A stretch of 64,000 nt of DNA from assembly GCA_036417435.1 (NCBI GenBank), contig CM070905.1, positions 62,141,092-62,205,091 of the forward strand, written 5' to 3'. The stretch comes from Inia geoffrensis (taxonomy: Eukaryota; Chordata; Mammalia; Artiodactyla; Iniidae). The position numbers and the translations under genes are program-made. Under the pieces are notes generated by a model. The model was not told the DNA's origin, did not search any database, and worked only from the letters and a program-made list of their open reading frames with translations. Positions 47,481 to 59,884 of the stretch are shown here, piece after piece. The stretch's first letter is position 1, and each line of letters starts with the position of its first letter.

Positions 47481-49604
47481 TGTATTTCTGTCTTCTCTGT
47501 CTCATTTTCCTTAACTTACTGTGTTTGGGGTCTCCTTTTCACACACTGCAGGTTCATAGTTTCCATTGTTTTTGGTGTCTGCCCCCAGTGGGTAAGGTTT
47601 GTTCAGTGGGTTGTGTAGGCTTCCTGATGGAGGCGACTGGTGCCTGTGTTCTGGTGGATGAGGCTGTATCTTGTCTTTCTGGTGGGCAGGACCACGTCCG
47701 GTGGTGTGTTTTTGGGTGTCTGTTTAATTATTATGATTTTAGGCAGTCTCTCTGCTAATGGGTGGGGTTGTGTTCCTGTCTTGGTAGTCATTTTTCATAG
47801 GGTGTCCATCACCATAGCTTGCTGGTCGTTGAGTGGAGGTGGGTCTTAGCGTTGAGATGGAGATCTCTGGGAGAGCTTTCACCATTTGATATTACATGGG
47901 GCCAGCAGGTCTTTGGTGGACCAATGTTCTGATATCGGCTGTCCCACCTCCGAGGCTCAGGCCTGACACCCAGGAAAGAAATGAAATAAAATAAAATAAA
48001 TAAAGTTATAAAAATTAAAAAATATTAAAAGTAAAAAAGTAAGGTAATAATAAAAAGGAAAGAAAGAGAGAAGAGAGCAGCCAAAGAAAAAAACAAATCC
48101 ACCAATGATAATAAGCTTAAAAGCTATACTAAAAAAATCAAAACAAAACAAAAAAAACGGACAGACAGAACCCTAGGACAAATGGTAAAAACAAAGCTAT
48201 ACAGACAAAATCACACAAAGAAGCATATGCATTCACACTCACAAAAAGAGAAAAAGGAAAAAATAGATATTTAAAAAAAAGAAGCGAGCAACCAAATCAA
48301 TAAACAAATCTGTCAATGATAATAAGCTCTAAATCTTAAACAAACATAAACATAAAACCAGAAACAAATTAGATGCAGAAGGCAAACCCCAAGTCTACAG
48401 TTGCTCCAAAAGTCTACTGCCTCAATTTTGGGATGATGCATTGCCTATTCAGGCATTCCACAAATGCAGGGTACATCAAGTTGATTGTGGAGTTTTAGTC
48501 CACAGCTCCTGAAGCTGCTGGGAGAAATTTCCCTTTCTCTTCTTTGTTCGCACTCTTTCTGGGGTTCAGCTTTGGATTTGGACCTGCCTCTGCATGTAGG
48601 TCACCTGGGGCTGTCTGTTCCCCGCCCAGACAGGATGGGGTTGAAGTAGCAGCTGATTAGGGGGCTCTGGCTCACTCAGGCTGGGGGGAGGTGTGGGTAT
48701 GGAACTTGGGGTGAGCCTGTGGGGTCAGAGGCCAGTGTGAGGTTGCAACAGCCTGAGGCCCACCGTGTGTTGTCCCTGGTTCATGGGACACTGGCAGTGG
48801 TGAGCTGCACAGGCTCCCCAGAGGGTAGATGTGGATAGTGACCTGTACTTGCACACAGGCTTCTTGGTGGCTGCAGCAGGAGCCTTAGCATTCATGCCCG
48901 TCTCTGGTGTACATGCTGATAGCCGCAGCTCGCGCTCATCTCTGGAGCTCGTTTAGGTGGTGCTCTGAACCCCCTCTCCTCACACACCCCGAAACAATGG
49001 TTTGTTGCCTATTAGGCAGTTTCGGACTTTTTTCCGGACTCCCTCCTGGCTAGCTGTGGCATACTAGCCCCCTTCAGGCTGTGTTCACGCAGCCAACCCC
49101 AGTCCTTTCCTTGGGGTCTGACCTCTGAAGTCTGAGCCTTAGCTCCCAGCCCCAACCCTCCCCGGTCGGTGAGCAGACAAGCCTCTCAGGCTAGTGAGTG
49201 CTGGTCAGCACTGATCCTCCGTGTGGGAATCTCTCCGCTTTGCCCTCTGCACCCATGAGGCATAGCTCTCCTCCATGGCTCCGAAGCTTCCACCACACCC
49301 TCTCCCCATCTCCACCAGTGAAGGGGGCTTCCTAGTGTGTGGAAACCTTTCCTCCTTCACAGCTCCCTCCCAGAGGTACAGGTACCGTCCCTACTGTTTT
49401 GTCTCTGTTGTTCCTTTTTTCTTTTGCCCTACCCAGGTACATGGGGAGTTTCTTGCCTTTTGGGAGGTCTGAAGTCTTCTGCCGGCATTCAGTAGGTGTT
49501 CTGTACCGTTGTTCCACATGTAGATGTATTTCTGATGTACTTGTGGGGAGGAAGGTGATCTCTGCGTCTTACTGTTCCGCCATATTGAAACTCCCCCCAC
49601 ACCA
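47481..49604 (-). promoter_or_regulatory. L1-B 5' UTR
   Basis: About 2.1 kb between ORF1 and the element's 5' end. It contains an A-rich stretch on the plus strand at 47970-48400 with AAAATAAA-type runs and repeated 'aaacaaatc..aatgataataagct' units near 48098 and 48306. A GC-rich part follows at 48500-49330. The start motif differs from that of L1-A. Promoter role is inferred from position only. Confidence 0.6.
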
Positions 49605-49870
49605 TACATTTTTTGTTTAACCATGTATTTTAGGAAAGTCTCCAGTTGGTTCATAGCTCCTTAATTATTTTTCTTTTGACGGTTTTATTATATTCCATTA
49701 TATGGCCATGCTGTACTTTATGTGCTGGTCCCCTACCTGTTGACATTTAGATTATTTCCAGACTTCTACTTTCGTAAACAATACTACAGTTAATATCATT
49801 AAACGTGTCATTTCCCTCTTGAACAAATATATGTGAATATATGAAATTGCCAGTATTTATTTCTTAATCT
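49605..49870 (-). repeat. Old LINE, right part (continues 42115-42406)
   Basis: Continues with 'tattatattccattatatggccatgctgtactttatg', 'ttgacatttagattatttccagac', 'taaacaatactacagttaatatc', typical of old LINE 3' regions in reverse. Confidence 0.5.
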
Positions 49871-50019
49871 AGAAAAAATTTTGTGTGGTTCAACCTAAAA
49901 TCTGCATAATACATTTTCAGATGGTTAATAATTTGAGACCAAATATTTAGTGTCTTTTTGATTTTCTGATCCACTACCAGAGAACATGATTATTTGGATG
50001 CTTAAAAAAAGGAGTGAAG

Positions 50020-50211
50020 GGGCTTCCCTGGTGGCGCAGTGGTTGAGAGTTCGCCTGCCAATGCAGGGGACACGGGTTCGTGCCCTGGTCCGGGAAGATC
50101 CCACATGCTGCGGAGCGGCTGGGCCCGTGAGCCATGGCCGCTGAGCCTGTGCGTCCGGAGCCTGTGCTCCGCAACAGGAGAGGCCACAACAGTGAGAGGC
50201 CCGCGTAACGC
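50020..50211 (+). mobile_element. CHR-type SINE (short form)
   Basis: Complete short CHR SINE ending 'gaggcccgcgtaacgc' plus a short A-tail. Flanks aaaaaaaggagtgaag (50004-50019) and aaaaaaagagtggag (50212-50226) are a near-identical target duplication with one indel and one mismatch. Confidence 0.93.
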
Positions 50212-50226
50212 AAAAAAAGAGTGGAG

Positions 50227-50935
50227 AACCTTCATTTAAATGTTGTTCAGTATAGCTAAGGGGAAAATTTCTCAAAGTCATTCACAGTAACTTCATTAAG
50301 TAACATGTCTAACTCTAACCCTGATACAGCTCTGTCAGGCTTTCTTGCCTCTAAATGAAAGCCTTTGCTCTCTCCTTATTAACAGGCCTAAGAATGGGTT
50401 TCTGAGACCCTTTATATTTCCCAAGGTGGTCTTGAAAAAAAATATCTTTTCATCTGCTCTCAGTGTTATCCTCCATTGGTCTTCGCAGTTATTGCAGCCT
50501 TAAGTACGTAAGTCATTTGTTCTTATGTAATACATCATGTTCTCTGAAAAAAGCTGACTTTTGGTACATGTGGCAAATAGATGAAGTATGTTCTTCTACA
50601 CAGGGAGCCAACCAGTTGGAGTCTTGGATTCTCTAACACCAATTGTGTGTGTTTGTGTATGAGAGGGAGTTAGTAAATTTAACAATTGGTTACTATAGGT
50701 GAAGGTGAATAATCAAGGATGTTCATTGTACTATTCTTTCACATTTTCTGTAGATTTAATATTTTTCACAGTAAGAAGTTGAGAGAAAGCATATTCTTTG
50801 CTAAGATTGTTTACCGTGAATTAGGAGCTACTGCTTCATTACCTATCATGTTCTGTTATTGTTTTGCTATTTCTAGATCTGCAGACATCTTAGAAACTCC
50901 TCCCCAGACTTAAAAAAATAAGTGATGATAGAAAT
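50227..50935. other. Unique sequence
   Basis: No gene or repeat recognised. Confidence 0.4.
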
Positions 50936-50939
50936 TTAT

Positions 50940-51150
50940 AGTTTTTGAGGGGGTTTCCTCTGTGCCACATGTTGGGCTCAGCATTTTATGTAGATGATCT
51001 CATTTAAGCCTCTTATCAACCTGTTACTGTCTTTTTCATTTTTCATATCAGACCACTCAGGCACAGTGAGGTTTAATAACTTGCTTCAAGTCACACAGGT
51101 GTAATGTAGAAATGCCACTTGCCACCGGACTGGCTATCATTATACTTGAC
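50940..51150 (+). repeat. MIR SINE
   Basis: MIR pattern: 'tgtgccacatgttgggctcagcattttatgtagatgatctcatttaa', 'accactcaggcacagtgaggtttaataacttgcttcaagtcacacagg'. Confidence 0.75.
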
Positions 51151-51834
51151 CTGGACTTCCCTTGACCTTGTCTATATTTTGACCCGAAGTATTCTGAAGT
51201 AAGAGATAGGTTATCCTCTGGCTAAAACTCTTAACAACAGTTGACTTGATCCAGATAATATCATAATCTGAAGGCCTCATGAAAGACTACAAATAGATAA
51301 ACATGGAGAGTGAAATTGACAAGTTTTTTGACACATTAATTACCAAAGCTCTATGAAAAAGAATGGCTTTGTATATTATATATAGTAGTCAGAACCTTCC
51401 TGCTCCCTTTCTGAGTTTGCATCTTTTGTATATGCTTACCAGCCTGCTAAGAGGCAGTATTGCCCTTTTTCTATATATTTTCTGTGCTTTTCCCTCCATT
51501 GACTCTTTCCATCAGAGCTTAAACAGGTTCAGGCTTTTCCTGTCTTAGAACCATTCCCCTTTACTCCACATACACTCTAGCCACCACGATATCTTCAAAC
51601 CAAGCTTTCCTAAGAAATGAGTCTTCGATAAGATACTATAGGGGGCTTTCCCTGTCTCTTATTAGCTCCTCTAATCCTCCCCAACCCCCCAACTTATACC
51701 TACCAGTTTTCCTTCTAGCAGTTTTTCTTTTCTATTCTTTTGTTCACAAAAATGAGACTATATTTTATGTAGTTTTGTAGCCTGATTTTTTTCTACTTTA
51801 GTCGACTTTTTTTTCATGTCATTAATTTTGAAGA

Positions 51835-52565
51835 GCTTTTTATTGATGAATAACTTACATACAGAAACATATACCAATGACGAGTTCATTGACTTTTCAT
51901 AAAATGTCATTAGCATCCGTATCAAGAAATAGAAATGACAGAATCCTAACAGAGTGAAGTAAGTCAGAAAGAGAAAGACAAATACTGTATGCTAACACAT
52001 ATATATGGAATTTAAGAAAAAAAAATGTTATGAAGAACCTAAGGGTAAGACAGGAATAAAGACACAGACCTACTGGAGAACGGACTTGAGGATATGGGGA
52101 GGGGGAGGGGTGAACTATGAGAGGGCGAGGGAGGGGCATGGACATATATATACTAACAAACGTAAGGTAGATAGCTAGTGGGAAGCAGCCGCTTGGCACA
52201 GGGATATCGGCTCGGTGCTTTGTGACCGCCTGGAGGGGTGGGATAGGGAGGGAGGGAGGGAGGGAGACGCAAGAGGGAAGAAATATGTGAACGTGTCTAT
52301 ATGTATAACTGATTCACTTTGTTATAAAGTAGAAACTGACACACCACTGTACACCAATTATACCCCAATAAAGATGTTAAAAAAAAAAAAGAAAATAGAA
52401 ATGACAGAATCCTAGAATCTCCCCCCAACCAACCCCTTTCAGTCGCTTCACCCAACTCCCCAAATTATCCTGACTTCTAACCACATAGATTGTTTTGTAT
52501 GTATGAAATGTATGTAAATGAATCATATAGTGTGTAAGTTCTTGATACATATTGCCAAATACCTT
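51835..52565 (-). repeat. Old L1M/HAL1-like LINE, split by a young L1
   Basis: Left piece 51835-51948 ('tttttattgatgaataacttacatacagaaacatata') and right piece 52393-52565 ('ccacatagattgttttgtatgtatgaaatg') belong to one old LINE. The middle (51949-52392) is a later L1. Confidence 0.55.
51949..52392 (+). mobile_element. Young 5'-truncated L1 3' end with perfect target duplication
   Basis: Starts within the last codons of ORF2 ('cagagtgaagtaagtcag'), with the stop in 'ggaatttaag', followed by a 3' UTR to 'ccccaataaagatgtt' and an A-tail. The target duplication is 22 bp and perfect, at 51927-51948 and 52393-52414. The 3' UTR matches that of L1-B in outline. A (GGGA)n run lies at 52244-52266. 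Confidence 0.95.
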
Positions 52566-52629
52566 TCAAGAAAGGTTTTACTGGTTTCTTTTCCTACTAG
52601 CACAGTATTTGACACATAGGTATTCAATA

Positions 52630-53450
52630 AAATGTTGTCAACATGAACTGAATGTACTAAATTCTTTTATATCCTAGGGTCTGTTTCTGAGGTTTTTTTT
52701 GTCATTGATCTATCTTCTTTACAGTTCATTATTGTTTTTTGTTTTTTGTTTTTTGCGGTACACGGGCCTCTCACTGCTGTGGCCTCTCCCGTTGCGGAGC
52801 ACAGGCTCCAGACGCGCAGGCTCAGTGGCCATGGCTCACGGGCCCAGTCGCTCCGCAGCATGTGGGATCCTCCCAGACCGGGGCACGAACCCGTGTCCCC
52901 TGCATTGGCAGGCGGACTCTCAACCGCTGTGCACCAGGGAAGCCTTCATTATTTTAATTAATTTAGATTTTTAAAAATTTAAGTGTGTAGGGCACAAATT
53001 TCCCTTCATCCTTATTTTTTTTCAAAAATTACCTTGCTTGATTGTTCTTGCTTCTTAAATTTTTACTAGTAAAATTTTAAAATGCATTGCCAAATTCAGT
53101 AGGGATTTTATTGGAATTACCTCACTGATATTTCTATACACTTATCTGGGAAGAATTGAAACATTTATGTGTATATACTACTACCTAGGAATGATTCTCC
53201 ATTTATTCAAGTATTTTTATTAAATGTCACTCAGTAAAGTTTATAGGTTTATTCACACAGGACCTCTTTTTTTTTTTTTTAAGTTACTTTCAAATATTTT
53301 ACATTTTGTGGCCTTTTGGAATTGGGTAATTTCTTTCCATTATATTTTATAACTAGTTATTTGAAAGCTATTGAGTTTATATATTAATTTTGTATTCTTC
53401 TTCCTTACTGAGCTGTTATTAATGCTAACAGTTTTTGTTTGGGTTTTGGA
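52630..53450 (-). repeat. Old L1M ORF2 fragment, split by a SINE
   Basis: Eroded reverse L1 ORF2: 'gtctgtttctgaggttttttttgtcattgatctat' on the left, then 'cattgccaaattcagtagggattttattggaattac' and 'gaatgattctccatttattcaag' on the right. The CHR SINE lies between. Confidence 0.5.
52734..52944 (-). mobile_element. CHR-type SINE (short form)
   Basis: Reverse complement of the short CHR SINE with a T/G-rich tail at left ((GTTTTTT)n). Target duplication ttcattatt lies at 52725-52733 and 52945-52953. Confidence 0.93.
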
Positions 53451-55950
53451 CCATAAATGCTTTGGGGATTGGGGCCATTTAATTTCTGAATTCAGAAAGG
53501 GAGAAATTTATACCTGGAATAAAGGAATAGAAAAACAGTAACCTGGAAAACTATTTTAAAAATAGAACTGTAGAATTCTGATCATTTGCAAAACTCCATT
53601 TTTTTCATGCATCTTTGTCAAATTCAAACCATTTTCTCTAGCTAATATTTTTGAATGAAGAAGGAAATTACAGAGTTAAACATAAAATTAATGGAGAAAA
53701 TTTTAAATGTGAAAATAATCTCTCATTACATTAGGCAAATTACTCATACGATGAAAACCACATCATTTACCATTTTTGTTACTCTAAATTTATTTCCATT
53801 CTCTCATTTTTAAAGTTTCCCTTTTCTTACCTGTTCTCTCTTCTGCTTCTGTTTTTTTATAGGAATACAGTAGTTTGGGAAGAAATTTTTTTAATACTAA
53901 TGGAAAATAAACTTCAGAGTAAATGAGAAAAAAGGAAAAATTTCAGGGTTTTTTTTAGATTTTTTTACTCCCTGTATTCTCATGTACCTTTCTGTTCTGG
54001 ATAATTCTCATGATTCTCTGTCTCCATATACCATTTATCTATCTGAAACCTTTACACGTGTGTACATGTGAGACACACTTGTTTGTGACACAGATTATCT
54101 TATATATATATCACTTCCTTCTCAGAGGTAAGACAGTATGTCTAGGTCATGTATATGCAAGCTCTTGCACATATAATAAAAGTAAAATTTTCTCAGTTAA
54201 ATAGTTTACTTTTAATTTTTTTAACTTTTAAAGTTATTTTTTTTCTTTTTTATTCGTTTTAAACTGTAGGGTTTTTGTTTAATCTTAAGAATAGTTTTAA
54301 GCACCTAGAAACTTGAGTCTCAAGTGTAATCACAAAATAATACATTAATCCTAGTTAATCCACATTATTGACTTTCTGTGTCTACATCAGCAACAATAGC
54401 AGAATGTCTGGTGTATAATCTCTTGCATGGACACACACTCAGTGGTCGAACCTGATCTAGAAATGAACTGTCCTCCTTTGAGATGGTAGTTTTGCTATCT
54501 TAGAGTCTCATTTAATCCTTGTAAGAGACAAGCTGGTTGTACTATCTTGTCTTATTTGTAAAATGAAACTAGGTCGTGTCACTTACAGATTGTTGTAACC
54601 TGCTCTAAGTGGTCTGTAAGCCAAGGCTGGTGTTATTAAAATACACGTTTCCTCTGTCAAAATAAAAAGAATTCACTCTCTCTGTATGACAGTAGAATTG
54701 GTGTATGAGAATGTAAGAATCCCTATTGTTTGTAGAATAGAAATTACCTTTTTAAAAAGGTGGATTCTGTAGGGGGTGTTTCTGTGGGTGTTTGTTAAGC
54801 TTTGGGGCTGGAAGGTGAGCATGAGAGTGGACAGTAAAGACATCATGTTCCATGCCTCACTTATAAAATGGGTTTGAAAGTAGGGATGGAGGATAGTAGC
54901 CAAGATAAGCTCAAAGGTTGCTTCTGTGTCTTAACTACCAAATTTTAGTTTGAAAGATGAACTCTTGTAAATTGTTGAAGTAAAGTGATATGCTTTCATT
55001 AGAGAGGTGTAAAACTGGTTCTAAGTCCTTAAGAGAAAATAGAAATGAAACATCAGATCCAGAAACAATTGCATCAATTGCCTCCTTAAAAAACCAAAAA
55101 CAAAACCGCTTCAACAGGGACCCTGTGGTATTCACTTTGTTTTGCACAATGTTATAAAGCGGTCGGTACTTCTGGTTAAGTGAAATGAAACCAGAAGTAG
55201 ACTTTGCACTCTGTCTACTCTCATTTAGTACATTCACAAAAAGGAGGCTAAGAAGAAATTTAAGATGATAAATGGATCGTGTTTGCCTATGAGAGTATGC
55301 CATTCTGAAGGTGGATATTGTTCAAGGAGAGAATTCAGAATTAACTGTTTCCTTTTACAATTCTGTGAGAAGGGATGTGGGCCTTGAACCCAGACAGAGT
55401 TTAGTTTGAATACTGGCTCTACCACTTAGGCATTTTATGATGCTAGGAACTTTAAAATCTCTTTTTCATTATTTTCTTCACCTGTTAAATAAGCAAAATT
55501 ATTTCTTCTTCATAAAGTTGTTGAGAAGATTTTGTCTTTCCATTCAAGCTGTCACAATTTTCTTGAAGAGTAGAAAAATCATATTTGCTTAAAATCTTTT
55601 AAGGAAAAGTGCTATATAAGAAAATAAACATAACTAGCCTGGTTGCACATTATTGTATTATCTGAATGTATTTTTAAATTCGTTTCTGCCCCTCCTTCTT
55701 AGAAAGATTCCTTAATTATCTGAATTGTGTTAGAGTTTTTGTTACACGTGAAACATCCCTGGGTAACTACGCATACTCCATTCACTCACTTATGAGTGAA
55801 AATGGTAAAAAGGTGAAAAGGGTAAAGGATTAGTTCTGTTTTAGTTGGTGGGTTAAAGGAGCCATTGAAATCTCTTCCACTGTCTCTGTCTTTATCCTTA
55901 TATCATGTCTATGTATTCTAACCTTCCTAACTATTCCTCTCATTTATTTT
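53451..55950. other. AT-rich sequence, no gene recognised
   Basis: About 2.5 kb without a confidently named repeat. Minus-strand frames at 54673-54903, 54935-55303 and 55234-55425 show no known domain, initiation context or splice support. Confidence 0.4.
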
Positions 55951-55954
55951 CCGT

Positions 55955-56150
55955 TTATTTTGAAATAATTTCAAACTTGTAGAAAATTTGCAAAAATGGT
56001 ACAAAGAGCTCATTGTTTTACCACTTGAACGTAAATTAACAATATGATATGTCATTACTTCCAAATACTTGAGTGTGTATTTCCCCAAAGCAGGGATACC
56101 TCCTGCGTCAGTTCTCAACATCAGAAAATTAACCATCAAAGCTGTAGATG
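55955..56150 (-). repeat. Old LINE fragment
   Basis: L1M/HAL1-like: 'ttttgaaataatttcaaacttgtagaaaatttgcaaaaatggtacaaagagctc', 'cagttctcaacatcagaaaattaacc'. Confidence 0.5.
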
Positions 56151-56235
56151 CTCATTTATCATTTATTTATGGATAGTTTAATGGATTATAATCTGTTATT
56201 ATCATTATCTATTATACTGCTTAAAATGGACCAGT

Positions 56236-56400
56236 TTGGGCCAGCAGAAGCCCCTCCAAATCGTCGCACTCCTTCTTCGAGCGCTTCATGGAGCAGTGAG
56301 ATGACCCAGGCCCATCTTCAGTAGCCTGCACCAGGCCACTGCTGCCTCAGCCTCCCCGCTCTCCTCATTAGCTCTTCGTCTTCCTGCCCCTTCTTACCTT
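56236..56400 (+). other. GC-rich segment, possible end of a decayed coding retrocopy
   Basis: About 165 bp of GC-rich DNA in AT-rich surroundings. One frame reads WASRSPSKSSHSFFERFMEQ and stops at 56297-56299, followed by CT-rich sequence and a purine-rich A/G run (56421-56446). It could be the last codons and 3' UTR of a retrocopied gene. I cannot name a parent and see no target duplication. Confidence 0.25.
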
Positions 56401-56450
56401 GCTGGGACTCAATTATTTAGGAAGAGAAAGAAAAGGAAGAAAGACTCAGA

Positions 56451-56469
56451 TAGCTAGCTAGCTAGCTAG
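56451..56469 (+). repeat. (TAGC)n simple repeat
   Basis: Four to five tandem TAGC units. Confidence 0.9.
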
Positions 56470-56528
56470 ACTGACTGAAAAAAAAAATGTTCTGCCCATA
56501 GAAATTGGGAAATAAAAAGACAAGCTTA

Positions 56529-56724
56529 GGGCTTCCCTGGTGGCGCAGTGGTTGGGAGTCCGCCTGCTGATGCAGGGGACACGGGTTCGTGCCCTGGTCC
56601 AGGAAGATCCCACATGCCGTGGAGCGGCTGGGCCCGTGAGCCATGGCCGCTGAGCCTGCGCGTCCGGAGCCTGTGCTCCGCAACGGGAGAGGCCACAACA
56701 GTGAGAGGCCCACGTACCGTAAAA
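56529..56724 (+). mobile_element. CHR-type SINE (short form)
   Basis: Complete short CHR SINE starting gggcttccctggtggcgcag with a short A-tail. A perfect 15-bp target duplication, aaaaagacaagctta, lies at 56514-56528 and 56725-56739. Confidence 0.96.
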
Positions 56725-56814
56725 AAAAAGACAAGCTTAATCTTGTAGGGAAACAGTTCGGATAACCAGGAATGACAGCTACGCCGCAAATAATTGATTT
56801 ATTTTGATTTTGGA

Positions 56815-57165
56815 ACGTGTCTTCGTTTAGGCTACTGTAACAAAATATCAGAGACCAGGTAGCTTATAAATAACAAATTTATTTTTCACGGTTCTGGAGG
56901 CTTGGGAAGTCCAAGATCACATCACCCGCATTGTTGCTTTCTGGTGAGGGTCCTCTTCCTGGTTCAGAGCCGAGGGCTTTTCGCCATGTCCTTACATGGT
57001 GAAAAGAGCTAGGGATCTCTGTGGGGTCTCTTTCATTCCTGAAGGTTCCACCCTTGTGACTTAAGCACCTCCCAAAGGCCTCACCTCCTAATACCATCAT
57101 CTTTGGGGTTTTGGATGTCAACATATGAATTTTGAGGGGAAACATTCAGAGACCACAGTATCATG
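56815..57165 (-). repeat. MaLR-type solo LTR (MST/MLT1-like)
   Basis: Reverse order of a MaLR LTR: 'ggctactgtaacaaaatatcagagac', 'cacggttctggaggcttgggaagtccaagatca', 'aagcacctcccaaaggcctcacctcctaataccatcat', 'caacatatgaattttgagggga'. No internal region or retroviral gene is seen next to it. The subfamily is uncertain. Confidence 0.75.
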
Positions 57166-59880
57166 TTTTTGTCTTCTACGGATATTTGAATATGGATGGG
57201 TCCATTTACGGTTTTGAGAACTCAGGGCCTAAATCTAAAGGTATCCAGCTATTTATCCTACTACTGTATACTGTCTCCCAGTCTGAGAAACAACTTCTTA
57301 AGCACATTATTTGCTGTAATCTTAAAATCAGGCTTAACAAAAAGCTATATTATTTTCATGCTTTTCTTCGCAACTTCTTTTGCAAAGAGATGGGTAGGTA
57401 GATGCATGGTCTACAGATCAGCTGGCACCATACAGAGAAGTAAGCATTTAGTATTTTCCCCTTCAAGAAGCCGGGTGGGGAGAGCTACGTTTTGCTTTTT
57501 CCTTAGATTGAGATGCTCTGTCTGTTGTTCCTGTGCCCTGGTTTCGGGGGCCTTGTGCTCAGTAGGGTTGATGTGCTTTTTTATAGGGTGAAGAGAGGGA
57601 ATATGATGGCTGCAGGAGGGAGGTTTGCTTCATTAAGTCTGGAGGTGGTCAAAGTGGCTAGTGGGAGAAGGGGATAAATTTGATTGAGACATTGATTTGA
57701 ATGAAGCAACTACTCTTAGACAGCTTTACATAACAGAGCTGCTTGGTTAATAGTGTGTCTTTTCTTTTTTTTAATATTAAATATAGTTTAATCTTAAGGT
57801 CTTTCATTTCAGTCAAAAATCCATAAACGTAGATCAGTTTGAACTGTATGACAGAGGAGACAGTAGAACTTGTTCTCAAATACATGCCAATACATTTTCT
57901 TGAAACAAAACCTCAGCAAACGAGAATTTCCATACTGTGCATGGAATAACTAAAACCTTTATGAGATATGGTTTCCAATAACAATATGAAAATTGGAATT
58001 ATCAATTCAGAGAGCAGTGAAGTTTGAAATTTAAAAAAGTAGACTAGATATTAGGTGGGGGATAAAGGGTAAAGAAAGATAAAAATGTTTAATACTATTC
58101 AGTATCTCCCCTCTGTACACAGTGTTGCATATATACAACTACTCCTTTTTAATTTTACTGATTTTATATAACAGTGAAATCCCCTGAAGCAAGCTAGGGT
58201 TTACAGATGGTGTCCAACTTGGGGGGAAAAAAAGTAGAAACACACTTGATTAACAGTTTTCACCCACACATTTTAGACAGACTTTTTTTTTCTTTTTTTG
58301 CCAAGATTTTCATAGTAAATTCATAAATATAGGAAATACTTTCACTCCTTCAGTGTTAAAATAGAAAACCAAACAGTGCCAACAGTAGTGGCTTAATTAC
58401 TGGCATACAAGAAAAACACAACACCAATGGGTTTTCTTCACTGTGCATTTTAAATAATATGTGCATGTTTCATTTTTACAGTTGTAAGTTTTCTAGTCTT
58501 TTATAGACAACAGCACTTAATATTCTTGATCCATTGAGATGTTGCTTTCAATTTGAAATGTTGGTGTATACATGTATATAAAAAATAAACCAATGTATGA
58601 GTCATCTCACAGATGTTTAAGATCAATAAAAGCTTATTTTTGAACATGCAGTTAGAAGAGAGGGAATCAAGCCAACCTCTCTACATTGTGTTGTTGCTGT
58701 CTTGTTTTTGCCCTGGTATCAATAGTGGTTTTTGGAGGGAACCCTGTGCCTTCAACCTATCTAAGACCAGATACTACCATCAACAAGAGGGGAAGAGAAG
58801 ATGGGAAAAGGGAGGTGGGCAGGTGTTAAATGTCATATTTTAAAAGTGTACATTTTATGTTCTTTCTAGGTACAGGATAAAAACAGATCAATGAAGAAAA
58901 AATTTATAATTAGGAAAAAACTGGAATCAAATCAAGACATAATAGCCAAATTAAGTTCTTTTAATAGATTGCATATGTCTATTCTATCATAGTTCTTTAA
59001 GCCTTAAAAAAATGTTATTGAAGATTGGAATTTTTTTTTACATGTTGCAATTAGGCACGTGTCCGGATGAATTCTAACTTCACTCAGCCAGCCCCTAGAA
59101 GACTACTGAATTTATTTGAAATCACTGTCATGAAGATATAAGTATATAATAGGGATTTAGTAAATAAATTCTAATTTCAAGAATATCTAATTCATGAAAC
59201 TCAGCAATACTGTAGAATTTTGTGGTAATAAATTAGAAATTTAAGTTTTAAGTACATAAACATAATACAGTTTTCATAACTTAAAAGTGACAAATGGTTT
59301 TATTGTTTAACCAGGCTTGAAATTAATGATTTCTTCTTTACAAACTGAAAGAACTGCAGATTTTTTTGAACATGAAAACTATTTTTAGAGGAATTTTTAA
59401 AATATCACAAATATGTTAGTACATATTTCTAATGCAGTACTATGTTTTTTAAAGAAGGCATTTTAAAATTCGCCAAATACGCATCAGTAGTAACCTTTAA
59501 AATACAGCATTAAATACAATAAGATACATAAAAATACTTTATCAGAATTCCTTTGGAACCTTAGCCACCTCTTATATTTCATGCAGTTTTCTCAAACTCA
59601 CTGTAACTACATAGAACCTGGTAAAATATCTTCTCTGCAGAAATCCTGTCCAAACTTTACAATAGAGCTGTGATTATTGATGTCTCCGTAAGCCTTTTTG
59701 TTCAGCCTCTACCTTTCACCGAATTCTAAGTGCTACTAATAAACTTATTTCCTTTTACCAATCATAGTGCATCCTCTTTAGCTTCCTTTATTTATCCCAT
59801 AGTTTCATCAGAAACTTGTATTTCTGAAACCGTGTGCCACCCTCCTCATGACAAGGCCACATTTGCTGTAATGTGTCAGT
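57166..59880. other. Mostly unique AT-rich sequence
   Basis: About 2.7 kb without a confidently named repeat. The overlapping plus-strand frames at 57132-57591 have no known domain. No gene recognised. Confidence 0.4.
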
Positions 59881-59884
59881 CAAA

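Larger units (their letters stand above)
42407..49604 (-). mobile_element. L1-B: near full-length, degenerate L1
   Basis: A complete L1 layout on the minus strand, about 7.2 kb: 5' end at about 49600 (opens with a G-run and CAATATGGCGG), a 2.1-kb 5' UTR, ORF1 (about 47480-46620), ORF2 (about 46562-43080) and a 3' UTR to the T-run at 42407. It is inserted into an old LINE. Flanks 'acattacatttttt' (about 42395) and 'accatacatttttt' (about 49601) look like an imperfect target duplication. Many stops and frameshifts make it inactive. Confidence 0.92.

Noticed and set aside
44445..47849. Plus-strand frames such as 44445-44744, 47187-47618 and 47351-47758
   Set aside because: Antisense shadows of L1-B ORF2, ORF1 and 5' UTR.
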